DNA of 64,000 nucleotides from Rhizophagus irregularis (GCF_026210795.1 NC_089433.1:4737001-4801000); one strand, 5' to 3'. Positions 12,160-25,472 are shown, numbered from the stretch's first letter. Program-made: numbers and translations. The notes: generated from the sequence alone by a model not told the origin.

Positions 12160-12546
12160 TTGTGCAATGTCGATCTACAAGATATAGAACTCCCTTTCCT
12201 TTTTCACCACCATCACCTTGATCATCCTAAAATGACGCCATGTCATATGAACATCTACCACATACAATTCCCTTGTTTGTGTTCCTATTTATAAACTTTA
12301 TAAAAATCATCTTTTCCAACTGAAAATATCCAACAACAACATCATGAAAATCATAACGAGCCTCAAGGCTGTGCTCAACTCGGTATTAATTGATTTTACA
12401 CGTGATTTTCTATGATCATCTCCTTGGTAGTGTGTTACCATGGGGTTCGCACATAATTTATCATACATCATTAGAAATTTATAGTAACATATAAAGAAAA
12501 TCAAAGTAATAAAGAGAAAATCGGGTAATAAAATATACAAGTTCAT
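12160..12546 (-). pseudogene. Possible decayed small membrane protein gene
   Basis: The frame 12307-12546 (79 aa) has a hydrophobic N-terminal segment (LLPDFLFITLIFFICYYKFL) then YDKLCANP and GDDHRKS. Past residue 55 a different frame becomes protein-like (EHSLEARYDFHDVVVGYFQL, then GIVCGRCSYDMASF). A third exon-like stretch reads DDQGDGGEKGKGVLYLVDRH, just after a tttttag-type acceptor sequence. I could not join these with convincing splice sites, so a frameshifted gene or an unresolved intron is equally possible. Confidence 0.3.
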
Positions 12547-13067
12547 GCAGGAGAGACGAATAATATTTGAAAATAATTCTCAATTATGGTAAAATTGGAT
12601 TACAAAATATTTTCATTAGATTTACTATTTTAATATTGACTTTCAGCCAGAATTACAAAAATCATGTGATAACTGACCGAAAATGATCGTAAATCGGGAT
12701 ACGGTAAAAATTATACAAATAAAAAAATTTACAATAAAATACAATAAAATACAGTAAGTACAGTAAAAAAAGTACCTTTCATCCATTATAGACAATATAA
12801 ATCAAAATATCCGAAAATGTTATTTTATTTATTATTAATGACGGATTTAATTATTTTATTATTATAACCAAATTAATCACCATATTTCCAAAAAAGTAGT
12901 TCATTGAGATAAGGATTATGATTATGATAATATCGATGACACATTAAAATTAAGGTATATGCGATATATATATACTGTATATCGTAAACCAATAAACCTT
13001 TTAACAGTTGATCAATAACGTCATTGGAGAAAAAGGGCTTTTTTTTTACTATATACAAAAGAAACAA

Positions 13068-15370
13068 AAAAGTACAAAAAGGAAAAAAAAAATGAGTTCA
13101 TGTTGATTCTAAAACATACATATAATAATTATATTTACCTTATTAGTAAGGTAAAATAAAAATAAAACAATCGAAAGAAAAATGATATTTATTTTTGGTT
13201 CAAAATATTTTAAATATTTTAATTACCTTTTATATTTCATTTATTTCATTATATAATGTTCGGGATTTTTTGATAATTTAACGGAACATCCCGAATGTAT
13301 GAACCAATGATGAATAAAAGTTTTTTTTTAAAAAAAAAACAATTCAAAACATCAAAAAAAAAAAATTTATCCAATCATTTCAAAAAATGAGGTACGGACC
13401 GAACTATTAAAATACTGATAAAGTTAATTTTTTTTTTATTTTTTACTTTATTTATTTTTTGACTTGAAATGGCTTTATAAAGATCGGTAATATTATGCTA
13501 CTTAGCCAACAAATTCATTTTATGGACTTAAAAGTTCATTTATAACCAAATAAATCATTATTTATGTACATCAATTTTGTATTTGGACGAGTTGAAAGAA
13601 GGAAAAAACCATGACATGAGCACATGACAAAAAATTGAACAAAAACACACACACACACACACAAAGCACACAAAAATCTTTTCTTGGCGTAATAGTGAAA
13701 AAAGATATTGAAGATAATAAATGGATTAATAGATTGTATAATTATGGATTCATAAGAAGTAGTAGTATAAGTAGTATAGTAATTTTTATTATCCGCGTTC
13801 AAAAAAACTGATTATAAATCGATAATCAACTAATCACAGAAGTGTAATATTTTTTCATGTATCAAAACATTCCAATTAAAAATTCCTGTTTAACAATTGT
13901 TCGGTTGGTTACAATTGTCGTAATATTACGATTTAGAAGCACGAAAACGGATATCAACTGCATACAAGGTTATACGACGATCGAACCGCCAAAAAAAAAA
14001 TCCAAATATTGATACACAGAATACACAGAAATTTCCTAAGGAACAAATATTACGCCGTGATCCCAGCCACACTCAAAAGTAAAAAATTCGGAACCAAGCC
14101 ATTCCCAGAATTTTCTAAATAGAATATCATTTAAGGATTTAAATAAATTTTCGGGCGAATATCATCTTGTTTTTTATGCATCGTGCGTATTAAGGTTTAA
14201 AAATTGCGTAATTTCAAGAAAATTTGAAACAACGTACAACTGACACATTTGTTATATAATTTCACGTTAAAATATATTAACCGAAGCATAATGAAAATCT
14301 TTTTTTTTTATTATAACAGAGAGAGAAGAAAGAAAAAAAAGGGTCATTTATTACTATATTGAAAGGGATTATTTATATGTTCCTACTTTTTGGTTAATTT
14401 GTCTTTTATAGAAAAAAAAAAAGTTTCTTGAATACATTTATTGCATTTATTGCATATTACACATGTTAAATTGTTCAAATTATCTCATTGTGAATTAATA
14501 ATTGAATGTTGATGTCGTATTATTTGATATTATTTGATATTATTTGATATACAGTAAATAGTATAATATGTATTTTTTCAAAAAGTAAATAAAGTAAAAT
14601 AATAATTTTTCAAAAAGTAAACGTGGTTAGATTCTATAATAGAGTTATTTTGAACTCCTTTTAAAATTAACAAAAAATGGTAATTTTTTTTAGGAACTCA
14701 AGTTCCGTTATAAGAAAATTATTTCCCCGGTTTTAGGGATAAGGGATAAATGAATTTTTTTTATTATAAACGGGATTAATATTAAAGTTTTTAAATGTAT
14801 AAAAGGGATTTTTTTTTTTACAACATTAACATTACAAATAAAACAAAAGGAAAATAGAATTAATTATATTTAAAAAGTAAGAATCTTCATTGTTTCTTTT
14901 ATTCACCGATTATTATTATGTTTTACCGATTATTAAAATAATAATATCTTGTTTCATTTTTTTTAAACCGTACAGTAAAAAAATTTTACGGAAATAATTT
15001 TTTATGTCCTATATTATAAAAAAATAAAGTTTTAGTTATTAAACTATTTTTAGTCATCTATAAATATAAAATGAAATACTACCATATAATAATTAATTGT
15101 TCATTGTATGTACAAATATAAAAAAAAATAAAATAAAATAAAAAAAAGCAGGGCTGGAATGGGTGAAATGGTTGTTGAATAAGCTGAATAAATAAATCAT
15201 TGTTTACAAATAAACCATAAAGAGAGTTGATCGGCCGATCATCCCTTACGCTTTTGTCAAGTTATTTATGTTGTTTAAAAGAATAATAGAAATATACTGT
15301 GAGAAATTTCGATTCTATTGATTTAATCTACAAATTACATATAAAGAAATAGATTGATATAATAGTGTAA
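13068..15370. other. AT-rich intergenic with an AC microsatellite
   Basis: No convincing gene. An (AC)n run of about nine units sits at 13646-13664. The frames at 12873-13067 and 13536-13802 on the minus strand have no domain and cannot be supported. Confidence 0.4.
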
Positions 15371-15376
15371 TTTTTT

Positions 15377-15385
15377 TATATAAAG
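15377..15385 (+). promoter_or_regulatory. TATA box upstream of the 15623 gene
   Basis: The sequence tatataaag is a good TATA box about 240 bp before the start codon. Confidence 0.55.
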
Positions 15386-15488
15386 AGGCGACTTTTTTCG
15401 TTCGTAACATTTATTCTTTGAAAAAACATCTCAAAAAAAATATCAAAATATTTTTTTTTTTTTAAAAAAAAATCAATTTTTTATAAAT

Positions 15489-15580
15489 ACTTCAATACTT
15501 CAATACTACAATACTTTAAACTTCAAAATTTCAAAATTTCAAAACTTCAAAACTTCAAAACTTCAAAACTTCAAAAACAT
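15489..15580. repeat. Short tandem repeats in the leader of the 15623 gene
   Basis: Repeats of acttcaat and then cttcaaaa/tttcaaaa (8-10 bp units, about ten copies) lie between the TATA box and the start codon, so the 5' UTR is largely a CA/TT microsatellite. Confidence 0.7.
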
Positions 15581-15622
15581 TTTTCGTCTTTTTCTTTAAC
15601 AATTTTATATCATCTTAAAAAA

Positions 15623-16249
15623 ATGTCTGTCGTCGTCGTTGAACAACAAAACTTGGAACAAAACTTGGAACAAAATATCGTCGAAAATATCGAAAATATC
15701 GAAAATATGGAATTTCAAAATCCAATAAATCCAATAAATTCATTCATACCTAATTCTCAATTATCAGAATCTCCATTAGAAGAACCTTATTTATTTGAAG
15801 GAGAAGAATTTTATTATTATTATTATAATAATCAATTTACACCAGAAGAACAAGCAATATTGGGAATTACTTATGATGGTGATAATCAAATGTATAATAT
15901 AAATGAACAAGTTAATTCAATATTAACTTGGTCACCGGAAATTGAACTACAAAATCATATGAACGAGTTTCCTTATTTATATAATGGTATCATAGAAAAT
16001 GATAACTTTGATTCCTTTAATCCTTTTATGGTACAACCTTCCGTATATAATGAATCAACAACATTAGGCGGTAATTTATTATTAACACAACCACTCTCTG
16101 AAGTAACTCAAAATGTAATTGAAAATCAACAATTCCAATCATATAATTGGTGTGATTTATCATCCTTTTCGGATGCACACCAATTTATTATTGATAATAA
16201 TATTTCTACTAAAATTGCTGAACAAAATAATAATAATAATATTAATAAT

Positions 16250-16286
<37 letters not shown>

Positions 16287-16342
16287 TATCATCTGAAAAT
16301 CATTATACTGCTTGGACCGATTTTCAATTATTAGAAGCTTAA
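15623..16342 (+). CDS. Acidic Asn-rich protein of unknown function
   Basis: This single-exon frame encodes 239 aa and matches no domain I recognise. It is acidic and rich in Asn, Glu and Gln. The N-terminus has short repeats (EQNLEQN, then ENIENIEN). The middle is hydrophilic with scattered aromatics, including a run of five Tyr near residue 66, and Trp-containing patches such as LTWSPEIEL. Residues about 200-222 are a poly-Asn tract with occasional Ile, encoded by an AAT microsatellite. The C-terminus is AWTDFQLLEA. Alternating acidic and aromatic patches are typical of transcription activation regions, but that is inference. The TATA box, the long leader and an intact frame through unusual composition support a real gene. 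Confidence 0.68.
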
Positions 16343-18745
16343 AACCTTAAAATGGTTTATAAAAAGAAATGGACTTTTATATATATTTTATTAATTTTTT
16401 TCATTATTATTTAGTCATTTTAGATATTATTTTGTCTATCCACTACTAGCATTGCATTTTTTTTATATTAAAATAAAATTCATTTTGTACATTCTAAAAA
16501 TTTTTTTTTTTTAACTTGATTACACAAGTATAAATTAATTTGTTTTTTTGTTTTGCATCTAATTTTGTTCAACAAGTTTCAATTTATTTCGTCGTTGTCT
16601 TCTAAATCAATTATAAACAAGCTGTAAAGGGACGCCAATTTTAGTGTCGACGTCGACTAACCAATCAAAGTTTAATGTAATATTTACTACTGTCAACAAA
16701 AATGGTAATTTCTTTAAAAATATATATATATATATATATTTTTTATTACACGGAAATAAATAATCGTCCATTTTATTTTTTTCCATTTATGCTAAAAAAA
16801 GTCTTTGTTAATAATCATTTAATAAAATTTGTACGACCTTAAAAATGCAATCCTGAAACGTGAAAAAAAAAGAAATTTTCTTTTTAAATAATAATTTTTC
16901 CTATATTTAATTTTATCAAATAAATTACTTTAAATAATTTAATCAAACTTTCTCCGCATGAAAAAAATTTAAATGATTCGCGTTAATTTAATCGATTCTG
17001 TAACTTTATGCCGAATTTTGTGATACAAATTATGTCAAAGACAATGCTTATTGTAATAAATTTCTTGCAGCTGATTATTTTTTTGGTGCTTACCAAAAAA
17101 AGCGATTTAATTCGAAAAAAAAAAAATAAAATAAAATTTTATTTAAATTAGAATTTGGAATAAATTTTTTTATCAATGACAAAGAATCTTCTTTCAAAAA
17201 ATTAATTATTGTGTATATACATACATTATACATTATATATTATACAAGTATAACAAGTATACAAGTATACAAGTTTACAGTTTACAGAAAAAGTATTCTT
17301 ATTGCATAAACATAAAATTTTTTATGATTGAATTTTAATTTGGAAATTTTCCCATTCAAAAAAAAAAAAATAAAGTACGTAAACAATTCTTACAATGGTT
17401 GGCGTGGCGTCAGTGTAACTTTTATTTAAATGAAATTTTTTAGTGTAAAATTGACAAAATCGTTACATCATTCATTCAATGATACTTTATTAACTTTGTT
17501 ATTTAATTACTAAAATTAAAATTATAGATATTACAAGACTAGTCCAAAAATTATCTTTATTCGGCAATTAGCTTTTTTTTTCTTTATTACTTTTTCTTTT
17601 TTTCTTTTACGGCTTCATCCTTTATTACATTATGTACATTTTGAATAAATATTTATTTTTTTATAATTATTTATTTTCGTATTTGTATTTGTAATATATT
17701 ATTTATTATTATTAAAAAAGGTTTTAAAAAGCATTATTATTTATAATTATTATTATAATATTATTATGAAAGAAAAAAAAACAAGTTTTTCGTTGCTGAA
17801 CAGATATTGGTTGGACGTTTAAACATGTTAAACGAAGGGGAGATTTTTTAAATATTTTTATGTTAAACAATATAAAAATTTTTTCGCTATTGTTATTCGT
17901 ACTAAACTTTAACGGTCCTCGGCTAACTAAAAAACTGTGTTACTTTCCTTCATGGCTATAAAATTTCAAACATGTGCTTGAGTGTTTTTCCATGCAGAAA
18001 TTTCAACAAAATTTTCAACATTTCGACATCAATAAAAAAATGTACTTACACTAATCGACCACGATTAAGTTGCGACTTTTTGAATCATAAACTGTTTAAC
18101 AAGATGAAACAAATTATAATTAATACCGTTAGAGATTTTGTACTTTGAATTCAGGCATATGATTATTTATATTTTAGGTTTATTATATTTTTTTTACAAA
18201 GAAAATAAATAACTTTTTTTTTACCCCCTTGCAGATAAAACGAAATAAAAAAAAAATAAAAATAAAAAAATAAAAAAATAAAAAATTTCGTCGTAACTGC
18301 GCCACACGACAATCAATTATAGGTCAAACCCTTAAAAACAATAAGTCATTTTAATTATACTAACAAAAAATATACAAAAAAATATTTATTCATAATAAAT
18401 AAACTAATTAAAAAAACTTTAAAAAATTTTTTTTTTAATAATAAGGATATTATAAGTAAAAAATGAACTTTTTTTTTTTTTGTGGTTGTAAATAAAATAA
18501 ATTGTAAATAAAATTGTAAATAAAATTGTAAAAAAATCATTGGTATTTATTGGTGAGACTTGCGAGAAAATTATTGGATGATTTTTTTTAAAGTACAAAA
18601 TAACGAGTCTAACCTTCTAAAGGTATAAAAAAAAAAATTCATTTTTCGTAAAATAGAAATTTTTTTTTTTTATTTATAGATTTAAGATATTAATTATATG
18701 TCCTTTATCGGATATATTTTTGAGTTCATAAATTCCAAGTCGTTT
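16343..18745. other. AT-rich intergenic
   Basis: No gene can be supported. The longest frames are products of A/T runs. Confidence 0.45.
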
Positions 18746-18749
18746 ATGT

Positions 18750-19580
18750 TTAAAAAAAAATTCTGATTATATTTTTTTATTTAACATTTTTATATTTTTT
18801 ATATTTTTATAATGATATATTTGTTTACTGTATTTCGAATTTTAATGAGCATATTTCGAAGGATTTCTAATTAATGTTCAAAATCCTTTTCTATTAAAAT
18901 GTTAAAATGTTATATTGGTTATATTAAAATTTCATAATATCAAAATATGATAAAATCATATTTGCCAGTAATTGTCAGTTGTCACCTCTAATTTGTCACA
19001 TACTTAATTTCACAGCGCCGTAATTCCGGTAACGTCACCGTAAAAAACGTGACTTTGGCCGGGATCAGGGCATTAAGAGTCGAAATATGTAACAAGTAAG
19101 CGGTGACAAATAGGATTTCCATACCGAAAAAATTTAAAGTCCCCTGGAGTCCTGGATTTAGTGAAAATGGAAAACGGGGACGTGGTGACAAATATTTTTC
19201 ATGTGGTCACGTGATAGTAAAATTTACGGTAACGCTGGGAAATTAGCGCTGGGGAAATTAGCTAGAAAATCACGTGAAGGTGAATTTTGATGGCGATCAG
19301 TGTTTTTTCTACATATTAAAACTGTGAAATGTCGGGACGACTCGTTACTTGTAATGGGTAGTATAGCGTCTACTTGTTTTGTATCTCCTCAGTACTCGTC
19401 TATATCTTAAAAATAAAAATAAATATAATAAACTGTAAATGCTTCGTTAATCTTAAACTATACCTAAATCAGTGCTAAATCACTATTCAACAGTACTCTG
19501 AAAAATATTTTTCATCGCTAAATATAATATTCAGTTGTTCAATAAACTAAACCCTATTATAAAAAATTTTATCCGTTATT
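18750..19580. repeat. Dispersed repeat, copy 1
   Basis: This region shares ordered blocks with 25595-26160 in the same orientation: aaggatttctaattaatgtt, ggtaacgtca, gtgactttggccgggat, agggcattaagagtcgaaat, atgtaacaagtaagcgg and gctagaaaatcacgtgaagg. No long coding frame lies inside. It could be a solo LTR or a MITE. The two copies bracket about 6 kb containing the SANT relic and the 23134 gene. Confidence 0.7.
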
Positions 19581-19589
19581 TCTATAAAA

Positions 19590-19800
19590 ATGAGTCTTAC
19601 ATGGATCCATTAACGGAAAATGTTAAATAATTCGATAAATTCCGTGATATAAGGTTATTAATTCAGGAAAAATGAGCCTTTTCCTATAAAAAAATTTTGA
19701 TCACATGTCGGAGTTTTTTTGAATACAAAGAGTTTTTCCCAGAAAATTTTTTATAGGTTTACGGAAAAAAGATGGAATATAAAAAAACGGATCGACTTTT
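19590..19800. mobile_element. Short dispersed element with a nested MITE
   Basis: The sequence gataaattccgtgatata...atgagccttt and acggaaaaaagatggaata...cggatcgacttttt is an inverted copy of 29470-29605. In this copy a 75-bp element (19683-19757) interrupts it exactly between gagcctttt and acgg. Confidence 0.65.
19683..19757. mobile_element. 75-bp MITE with 15-bp terminal inverted repeats
   Basis: The ends are cctataaaaaaatttt and aaaattttttatagg. Comparison with the uninterrupted copy at 29470-29605 shows an insertion into a TTTT site with a 3-bp TTT duplication. Confidence 0.7.
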
Positions 19801-21740
19801 TTTACAAGGAATATTTTTATTAATTATCGCTAAATCATTATTACTATTAATTCTAACACATTATTAAAGATTAAAAATTACAAATATTAAATGACAGGTT
19901 AGAAATTTAGAATATCGGTCTTCAATCATCCAATAAAAAAAGTATTACTATTACTGTATTACTATTAGAATTAGTTATTAATAAACGTTAAAAAAATATC
20001 GATCCATTAGGATCGAAATTCCCTGACTTTGTGAACAAAAATATTATAAATTATGTACTGTTATCGGGAATTTATACTTTTATGTATGTATTATAAATTA
20101 ATCAAACTTTGTCAGTCTTCTTTGACGAGAGAACTTAATAAATTTTCTGTTAAAATTTTATATACAAAAATCATAAAAAATTTTGATGTTAAAAATATAG
20201 TAGTACAACGTCAATTTTTTATCCTTTATAATTCCCAATAACAAAAGGTATTTATCATGACCTTTTAATGCTTTTCTTAAATATAGTAAATATAGTAGTA
20301 ATTTTTTTTTTAAAAAAAAAAAGAAATTATATAACATATATAGATCACGCGCAGTATCTGATTTATTTTAGTTTAATTTGGTTGAATGAACCATTAGAAT
20401 TTGATCCATTTGTAAGAAGAATCATTGTTTAAAATGCAAATCTTTTTACTTAATGGTATCTTGGGCGCTTCTTTAATATACTGTATTATTTCAAAATTCT
20501 TATTTTCCATGTATATATATATATATGATGTTATGACGTTTATGCATTTGGAAGCTGAAGCTTGCTAGAAATAATTATTCATGCAAGGAATTATAAATCA
20601 TTAATTTTTTTTTTACCATATTATTATATTATTTTGGTATCTATAATAAATCAACTCGGAGGATTGAAATTGTTATTATTTAAAAAAAAGTAATTAAAAA
20701 AAAAATATAAATTATGATAAATATTCTGAAGATGAATAATAAACCACCCGTTGATAAGGTTTTATTATTAAATTATTCTTTCAACAAGATAATAACATAA
20801 TTATAACATAATTAAAAAGAGAAAGTGTATTAATAATATAAAGATAGTTTTTGTACTTTTCCTGGACTTATTTTTATAACAGTTCTAATGATTACATCAG
20901 GAATTAATAACGTTAATATTGTTATAATTTTAAATTATGTTATTTTTCAGTCGATTAGGAATATGCGGGATTTTATTTTATGTCAGACATCCAATATTGA
21001 AATTGTTCAGTTATAGTGGTCGGACACGTAGAAGCTTGTGAAGGCAATATAATTAATAAAGAAATGCGTTATTAATCAGTTATTAGTAGCATTAATTCCT
21101 ATTGTTCACCGCAGTATTCCTAATGACTGACAGTTATTGGATGGGATATCGGTCTTTGATCGATATCTCTTTTCTCCCATCCAATAATATAGAGTTGTTG
21201 ATTGAAAAAAAAATACTATTAAAAACATAGTAAATTTCGATCATCTGCAGATGTATGGATAATGTAGTTTTGTAACGAAAATTAACAGAAGAAAAGGAAG
21301 TAGTAGGAAGAACTCTCTTCTAGGATGATAAAGGTAACGGCTAGGAGCTTAAGCAAACCCGATTCTAGATGATCTAGAGGAAAAGTTAGAAAGATATACC
21401 AGAAACGCAATAGAAAAAGAGTCTCAGAAAAGAGGAAATTATATACAAATTGTTTAAAGGGGTAGGAAGAGAGAAAATGAATAGGATAATAAATACAAGT
21501 ATGAAGACGATATTAAAATTAATATATAGTGAAGGGGAACTTGAAAGATTAATAGAGGAAGTAAATGACATAGAAGAAGAAAGACATAATACAATAGAGG
21601 GATAAATAGAAAAGATCAATTGTTTGATTGTAAGTCCATTTATCACCGTATTGGCCTCGTTTCCCTCTTTCTTTAATGAAACCAACTCGGATTGATGTGT
21701 AGGTAAGTACTTATAAAAACATCCCATATTTCGCCATTCA
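19801..21740. other. AT-rich intergenic
   Basis: No supportable gene. At 21142-21190 the sequence attggatgggatatcg and its inverted complement cgatatc...tcccatccaat could form a hairpin. The minus-strand frame at 21386-21727 has no recognisable domain. Confidence 0.35.
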
Positions 21741-22560
21741 AAAAATATTTTTTTTCAGGGTGAATAGCTTTTCGATTATTTGGAAAATTCTCGACTGGAC
21801 CGATGCACAAACCCGTATTCTTATCAACGAGCGTAGAAGTAGGAACGAAGAATATCATAACTGGGGAGGAATAGATACGTATTTTGGGAAAGTATTACAA
21901 CTAGAATTAATGAAGAATTTGGTTCTAATTTCCTGGGACATCATTGTAAAGAAAAATTAAATAACTTTGTTCGGGATTATAATGTAAGCCCTTTTTCTTT
22001 GCTGGCACAGAAAAAGTTTAAGTACAGTATATAACATTAAGTAATCTCTAGTATTTTTTTCTATCTGGGAACTTTTAATCTTTTTTTCGAAATGAATATG
22101 AGAAAAAAGGCGATGTGTGAATATATATATGAATGGAAGTCGAAGAAACTATAATTAAACCACGGTAGATAAATTAACAGCTCGAAGGAGTCGAACAAGT
22201 GCTAGATATTTTGACGAGTTCCGCACTCACTTTTGGGAAAAACCTGAAAATGCTTTTGATAGGGTTCGTAGTAATACAGTATAAATGTTTCTAATCGTAG
22301 ACAAGGCAGAGGAATTGTTTCACCTGCACCTTCCATTGAGGTGGTTTAACGCGTACTAGGCCAAAGATCATCTAACCGAAGAAGTAGCAATCAAAGAAGT
22401 CGTACACGTTTGGAATCACCATCTGGCTCCACCTTTATCTCGTGATACAGGAATTCCTTCCGGAGGAGGAAATAACACGGCAATGTCATCTGTCCAGTCT
22501 CCATCTTATGATTATGCTACTGACAATCAATGTTCATCGAATATAATTCACTATATTCAT
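21740..22560 (+). pseudogene. Myb/SANT-like DNA-binding protein relic
   Basis: The plus strand encodes WTDAQTRILINERRSRNEEY at about residues 15-35 of the frame 21760-21960. This resembles the trihelix or Myb/SANT-like fold often found in transposon-derived fungal proteins. A frameshift follows, and the expected continuation appears in another frame as RINEEFGSNFLGHHCKEKL and NNFVRDYNVSPFSLLAQKKF. After further breaks, Ser/Arg-rich linker sequence continues (QRSSNRRSSNQRSRTR, then GIPSGGGNNTAMSSVQSPSY). Several stops and frameshifts make it non-functional as a single protein. Introns may account for one of the breaks but not all. It lies just upstream of the 23134 gene. Confidence 0.6.
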
Positions 22561-22976
22561 GTACGCCTGAAAATGCTAAAATATTAAATGTAATCTCTTA
22601 AGCCCCCGATATTCATTAGCCTTGCTAACCAGTTAAAGTCTTCAAAGTATGAGGCTCTGGATATTTCGGATAGGATAGACAAACAGGTTATTTCTCCACC
22701 CGGGTTAGATATACTAACGGGACCGCTTCAAGAAGATAAATTTGAATCTTAGTATAAGTTGATAATGAATCGTTAAAAACGCTATAAATCACTAATATTG
22801 CTATAGTAGTGCAGGCGTTAATCAATCTGCATTTGTGGTATAGGTTTCTAATTACTAATAAAAGGATTTGAACTTGGATAGGTGTGGTCGGTACTAATAG
22901 TTTACATATTTTTTATTAACTCGAGTGTAAAAATTTGACATATCCGCGTAATTTTGGAAAGACAAAGCGTTATTCT

Positions 22977-22984
22977 TATAAATA
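22977..22984 (+). promoter_or_regulatory. TATA box upstream of the 23134 gene
   Basis: TATAAATA lies about 150 bp before the start codon. An upstream ATG at 23009 opens an overlapping frame that runs past the main start (to 23197), so leaky scanning or a small regulatory reading frame is possible. Confidence 0.5.
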
Positions 22985-23133
22985 CCTCACATGGTCTGAT
23001 ACGTAATTATGTGCGAATCAGACACGAGGATCATTCATGATTTTGATCTTAAGTGGCTTAGTTTATTCACGGATTTTTCTAATTTTTCAGAGTTCTTTCT
23101 TATCTTTGACGCTATTTTCAACGGAAGCAAAAT

Positions 23134-25472
23134 ATGGAAAATAAAACACCTTTCTCAAGAAGCACCCTTTTCAAATTTTTTACTCAGCCCGAGGTAATAT
23201 CCATGATCAGCTCTATAAACGCAAATGACATGTTCGCCTACTATCAGAAAGAACGGCCAAGCAACAACTTTTCAACAATATACGACGCGCTAAGCAAAGA
23301 TTTAGAAGAAATTATTGATTCAAATTTTTTTAATACGGATATAATGCAGATTTTGAGAAATATTAAGGACACATGGCATGTAAGTAAATTATTTTTTTTA
23401 TGTATATACAAGAGGGATAGCGCTCCCGTTTAAGGGATGTAAGTATCTGAAGGCAAGGAGGGACATATGGGGACTGCGGGTCACTCAAGTTTGGGAATTT
23501 GAGGGCTGTAAGCTATTCACTCAACTCTTCCATAGTCATTTTCGAAGCTGATTTATACAAGTTTTAAAAACTAATCCATTTTTGCTTTTAAGATATGGAA
23601 AAAGCAATTTATTCAACGAAGTCGTGAAAAAGTGGTCAACGAACAGGAGACCCACCGCAAAAATCGATTTGTGAGTGATATCTTTATTTTTTTTTTCTTA
23701 CTAAAAAAAACCAGATCACTACAATCACTGTTTTCTTTATAAGCAAACGATCACGAAATACCAAGAAGGTGTAGTCACGGTTGTCGATTCAGAAGCTATA
23801 AAATGGTCTGAAGAAACGATAAATGAAAAAGGCCCAATCTCCAAGCGACCTCATGAAAACGAAGAAAAAATCACTTCTAATAAGGTTAGCATAGAAACAA
23901 TATTTATATCCAATAGGTAAGATTAGATGAAATTATGTATACTACTAATTATTAAAGATCAAAAATAGAAATGAAGAGATGACAAGAGAAGAAGCGGGTA
24001 CATCAACTTCACCAATAAAGGTCAGGATAACTTAAATTATTAGTCCGCAAAAAACTTGATCTCACCATTTCACGTGCATACAGGTCGATACTTATGGAAA
24101 AGAAAAGTTTGCTAAAGAAAATACTACTCAAGAAGAAGTGCTGAACTCTGTGGTCGAAACTTCCGATATCTTCGGCAAAGTCAAATTCCCAGCATATTAT
24201 GATAAACTTAAGTCTATCTGGCACACCCGAGATGCTGAGGCGAATTATTTTATTATTGATATGGGGGATAAGGAAATACTAAATCAGGTGCATGAACTAT
24301 TGAGCGAGGATGAATTGTTATCGTTGAGAGAGAGACTGATATTGACGGATGAGGATGAATGTATAAGTGTAGAGACGTGTAGGTATATGACGCTGTTTGA
24401 TGAAATTATAAAGGAAGAGTGCTATCACGATAACGATCTGACGGAAGATATGGAAGGTGAAAATGATATCATAACCGATGAGGAAGAGTTTGAGAAAGTC
24501 ATTGCAAAAATGGAGGAAAAAGTGCATCAATTGGACAGCTTATCCGAAAAATTTCATTATCTATCTAATTACTTTCCTATTCCAGCTGAGAGTTACGATC
24601 AATCAAAAATGCCAGACATGTTTATTGTTAAGAGCGTCTCTAGTCACCTTGATACAATCACAAAAATGAATGGCATAATGAAGAACGCTCCTGAACGCAC
24701 ATGGACGGCTCATATATTATCATACCTATTTTTTGTTACATTCTGTTTTATTGATTCATTGCAATATTTCTCATGTGAACGAGATATCTCTACCAAGATT
24801 GACATTCAAGATAATGGTTATAAGGCTGATGGTGTCCTGGAACTTCATGAACGATTCAAGCGAATCCCATTGTTTTTGCTTGAGGTGTCGGATGGTCCTA
24901 TTAATCCGGGTAAAATTCATGGAGATAGAGTAAAGTTAATGAACGAAGGAGTTTTCGCGCTTAATAAATTTATAATGAGCACCGAGCTACCAAAGTGGAA
25001 AGTGTGTGATAAGTTGGGTGTTTTCCTAGCCCAAGGATTTGGTAAAGTTTTTAAATAATTTTAATATTTTGATCCTGCAGTGCTTCTTTGCTTTGGATCT
25101 AATATATTTCTTGTTTGTTTGCTTGTAGACGATAAAGTTATTATTGAGCAAATAATATTTATTGTGCCTGGCTTGTATATTTTTTCGCCATTTACATTCC
25201 CAGCACTAACCATTCCAACTTCTAACACCAATCTAGGACATGCACCTAGGCTCATCCGAACACTCTTGTGTTTGCGATTCAATATTATTAAGAAAATTGA
25301 GATGTTTAAGAAATTTGCGAAGGAAGGTCAGCAATGCTATGTGAACCCTAGAACAAAGTATGCAACTGGTATTACGCCGGGACGACTTAGAGTTGTGACA
25401 TTTGCACAATTTATACCGAAAGTATCAAAAGAGACTAGTAAAGTGAATAGTGGGAAAGGGAGAGGGCTCTGA
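23134..25472 (+). CDS. Six-exon protein with PD-(D/E)XK nuclease-like C-terminal region
   Basis: Exons: 23134-23379, 23593-23670, 23744-23884, 23958-24020, 24084-25041, 25129-25472. All junctions are GT-AG, the first four introns are phase 0 and the last is phase 1. The product is 609 aa. The start is the first ATG after an in-frame TGA. Residues 1-200 are hydrophilic with acidic and basic patches, and residues about 265-315 are very acidic. The C-terminal third contains RTWTAHILSYLFF, then GYKADGVLE, then PLFLLEVSDGPINPGKIHGDR, a predicted beta-Asp / beta-Glu pattern like restriction-endonuclease-fold proteins. The usual Glu-x-Lys is Glu-Val-Ser here, so catalysis is doubtful. A late motif, LGHAPRLIRTLLCLRF, follows. 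I recall similar proteins as an expanded family in Rhizophagus, but the nuclease relation is inference from motif spacing. An alternative acceptor at 25080 would give a 39-nt last intron and 16 extra residues. Confidence 0.75.

Noticed and set aside
16119-16334. 71-aa frame with long Ile runs
   Set aside because: Frame shadow of the AAT microsatellite in the Asn-rich protein.
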